From positions 124,001 through 188,000 of the forward strand of contig CALHPK010000009.1 in NCBI GenBank assembly GCA_938036315.1: a DNA stretch of 64,000 nucleotides, in the 5' to 3' direction. The stretch is from an uncultured bacterium (GTDB lineage: Bacteria > Calescibacteriota > Calescibacteriia > Calescibacteriales > Calescibacteriaceae). The notes under the pieces were generated by a model. The model worked only from the letters and a program-made list of their open reading frames with translations, had not been told where the DNA came from and searched no databases. Shown one piece after another: positions 63,270-64,000 of the stretch (the first letter of the stretch is position 1; each line of letters opens with the position of its first letter). The translations under genes were made by a program, and so were the position numbers.

Positions 63270-63317
63270 TAGAAAATTTGCCCGATAGAAAATTTGCCCA
63301 ATAGAAAATTTGCCTTG
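63270..63317. repeat. Three-copy 16-bp tandem repeat
   Basis: TAGAAAATTTGCCCGA, TAGAAAATTTGCCCAA and TAGAAAATTTGCCTTG start at 63270, 63286 and 63302. The array sits between the sulfatase stop and the tRNA-Pro promoter and is the largest of the spacer duplications. Confidence 0.9.
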
Positions 63318-63323
63318 ATCTAC

Positions 63324-64000
63324 TTACTGTTCGTCGATCAGAGGTGATGTCAACTTAAAGAGAAAATTCTTACTTTTGGAGTTAATTATAAACTCTGACA
63401 ATTTATTGAGAAGCTCGCTAAACTTCTCTTGGTTTACCATTTCTTGGTTCTCTACATTTTGTGGAATATAGAGTAATTCAAACCTTGGCAGAGTTGTTTT
63501 CCCTGTATAATTGTAATACATAAGTTTATATTCTCCGTCTGATACGGCATATATTCTTTTCCACATCTCATCTTTCTTGCACTGCCATCCACATGGCGAT
63601 GACGAAGCAAAAATGTATCTTCTTTTGGGAATACCTCTTTTGAGCCTAACCTTACCACCCTCAAACCTAATCGGAGAAAATCCGTCATATATCCTCTGAG
63701 TATCGACCGGAATTTCTATCCCAATAATTTCAAAAAGTATTGGCATAATATCAACCTGCATCACAGGGTAATCTATTACCTTCTTCCTGAATCCGGGGAT
63801 TCTCACTATAAGCGGTATCTTTAATATTTCCAAATACAGAGGCGAATCAAGGGATGTGGAAGCATGACCAATCCACCCATGCTCAAATAACTCCTCTCCG
63901 TGATCTGCAGTAATAACAATTATAGTCCTTTCCCAAAGATCTAATTCCTTTAGCTTCGAAATTATACCCCCAATCTCTTCATCTTGCAATCTAACCTCTG
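63324..64000 (-). CDS. Sulfatase / alkaline phosphatase superfamily hydrolase, C-terminal part
   Basis: The frame is open to the right edge, so the N-terminus with the metal- and formylglycine-type nucleophile site is outside. Visible: 'EVRLQDEEIGGIISKLKELD', then 'VITADHGEELFEHGWIGHA' (metal-binding Asp-His), 'IPLIVRIPGF' and 'MQVDIMPILFEIIGI'. This is the sulfatase core. Substrate could be sulfate esters, phosphoglycerol or phosphoethanolamine headgroups. The C-terminal 70 residues are less typical. No sulfatase-maturase is adjacent. Confidence 0.85.
   Translation of the reverse strand, partial: EVRLQDEEIGGIISKLKELDLWERTIIVITADHGEELFEHGWIGHASTSLDSPLYLEILKIPLIVRIPGFRKKVIDYPVMQVDIMPILFEIIGIEIPVDTQRIYDGFSPIRFEGGKVRLKRGIPKRRYIFASSSPCGWQCKKDEMWKRIYAVSDGEYKLMYYNYTGKTTLPRFELLYIPQNVENQEMVNQEKFSELLNKLSEFIINSKSKNFLFKLTSPLIDEQ

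Noticed and set aside
1-64000. CRISPR arrays, insertion sequences, prophage, toxin-antitoxin or defence genes
   Set aside because: No evenly spaced repeats with unique spacers, transposase, integrase or phage structural gene was found; the spacer repeats are contiguous short duplications.

Overview
The window (64 kb, AT-rich) reads as compact chromosomal DNA from a flagellated Gram-negative bacterium. Outer-membrane and envelope markers are plentiful: a TamB-like giant, a Wza-type SLBB exporter, a LolC/E permease, type II secretion pseudopilins, a LapA-like protein, an outer-membrane beta-barrel and flagellar FliE, FliF and FlhF. An AgmX/TonB-type protein with a paired-cysteine C-terminal domain and a large secreted protein ending in a MYXO-CTERM-like tail point towards Myxococcota and other deltaproteobacteria in the broad sense. 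A Bax1-like (DUF790) nuclease and a very GC-rich tRNA inside AT-rich DNA hint at a thermophile. The lineage is an inference; no 16S rRNA is present.

Layout. 1-14 kb: end of a peptidyl-prolyl isomerase, then mostly minus-strand genes: tamB-like/mtnA, a CCA-type nucleotidyltransferase, livM/livH, a PEBP protein, an RND/MMPL exporter, a DppC-type permease overlapping tsaE, and a redoxin. 14.5-20.4 kb: phoU, then gspG/gspH pseudopilins behind a well-formed terminator and a 1342-residue surface protein with its own promoter. 20.8-30.7 kb: Bax1-like nuclease, aldehyde dehydrogenase, RNB ribonuclease, Rho with a long disordered N-terminus, SLBB exporter. 30.8-37 kb: GAF/HD-GYP phosphodiesterase, FlhF, enoyl-CoA hydratase-like enzyme, acyl-CoA dehydrogenase. 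37-48 kb: PilN/GspL-like protein, DUF3108-like protein, rpsB-cobS, AgmX/TonB protein, hisD-lolC/E, a Na+/Ca2+ exchanger, a secreted FN3 protein, cbiX. 48-58 kb: a zinc-ribbon/cyclase/ATPase/TPR signalling protein, two pseudopilin-like genes, a second acyl-CoA dehydrogenase, a beta-barrel with a coupled unknown gene, a CcdA-redoxin fusion. 58-64 kb: radical SAM enzyme, fliE-fliF, pyrF, a LapA-like gene beside tRNA-Pro(CGG), and a sulfatase running off the right edge.

Themes. Branched-chain amino acid uptake, two acyl-CoA dehydrogenases, an enoyl-CoA hydratase-like enzyme and an aldehyde dehydrogenase suggest acyl-CoA and amino-acid catabolism. CobS and CbiX indicate cobalamin synthesis, and the HD-GYP protein cyclic-di-GMP turnover. 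Type II secretion or pilus genes are scattered through the genome. No phage, insertion sequence, CRISPR array or dedicated defence island was seen. Recurrent oddities are short tandem duplications in spacers, strong Shine-Dalgarno sites before only a few genes, prepilin-like proteins without the usual glycine before the cleavage site, and several degenerate active-site motifs.
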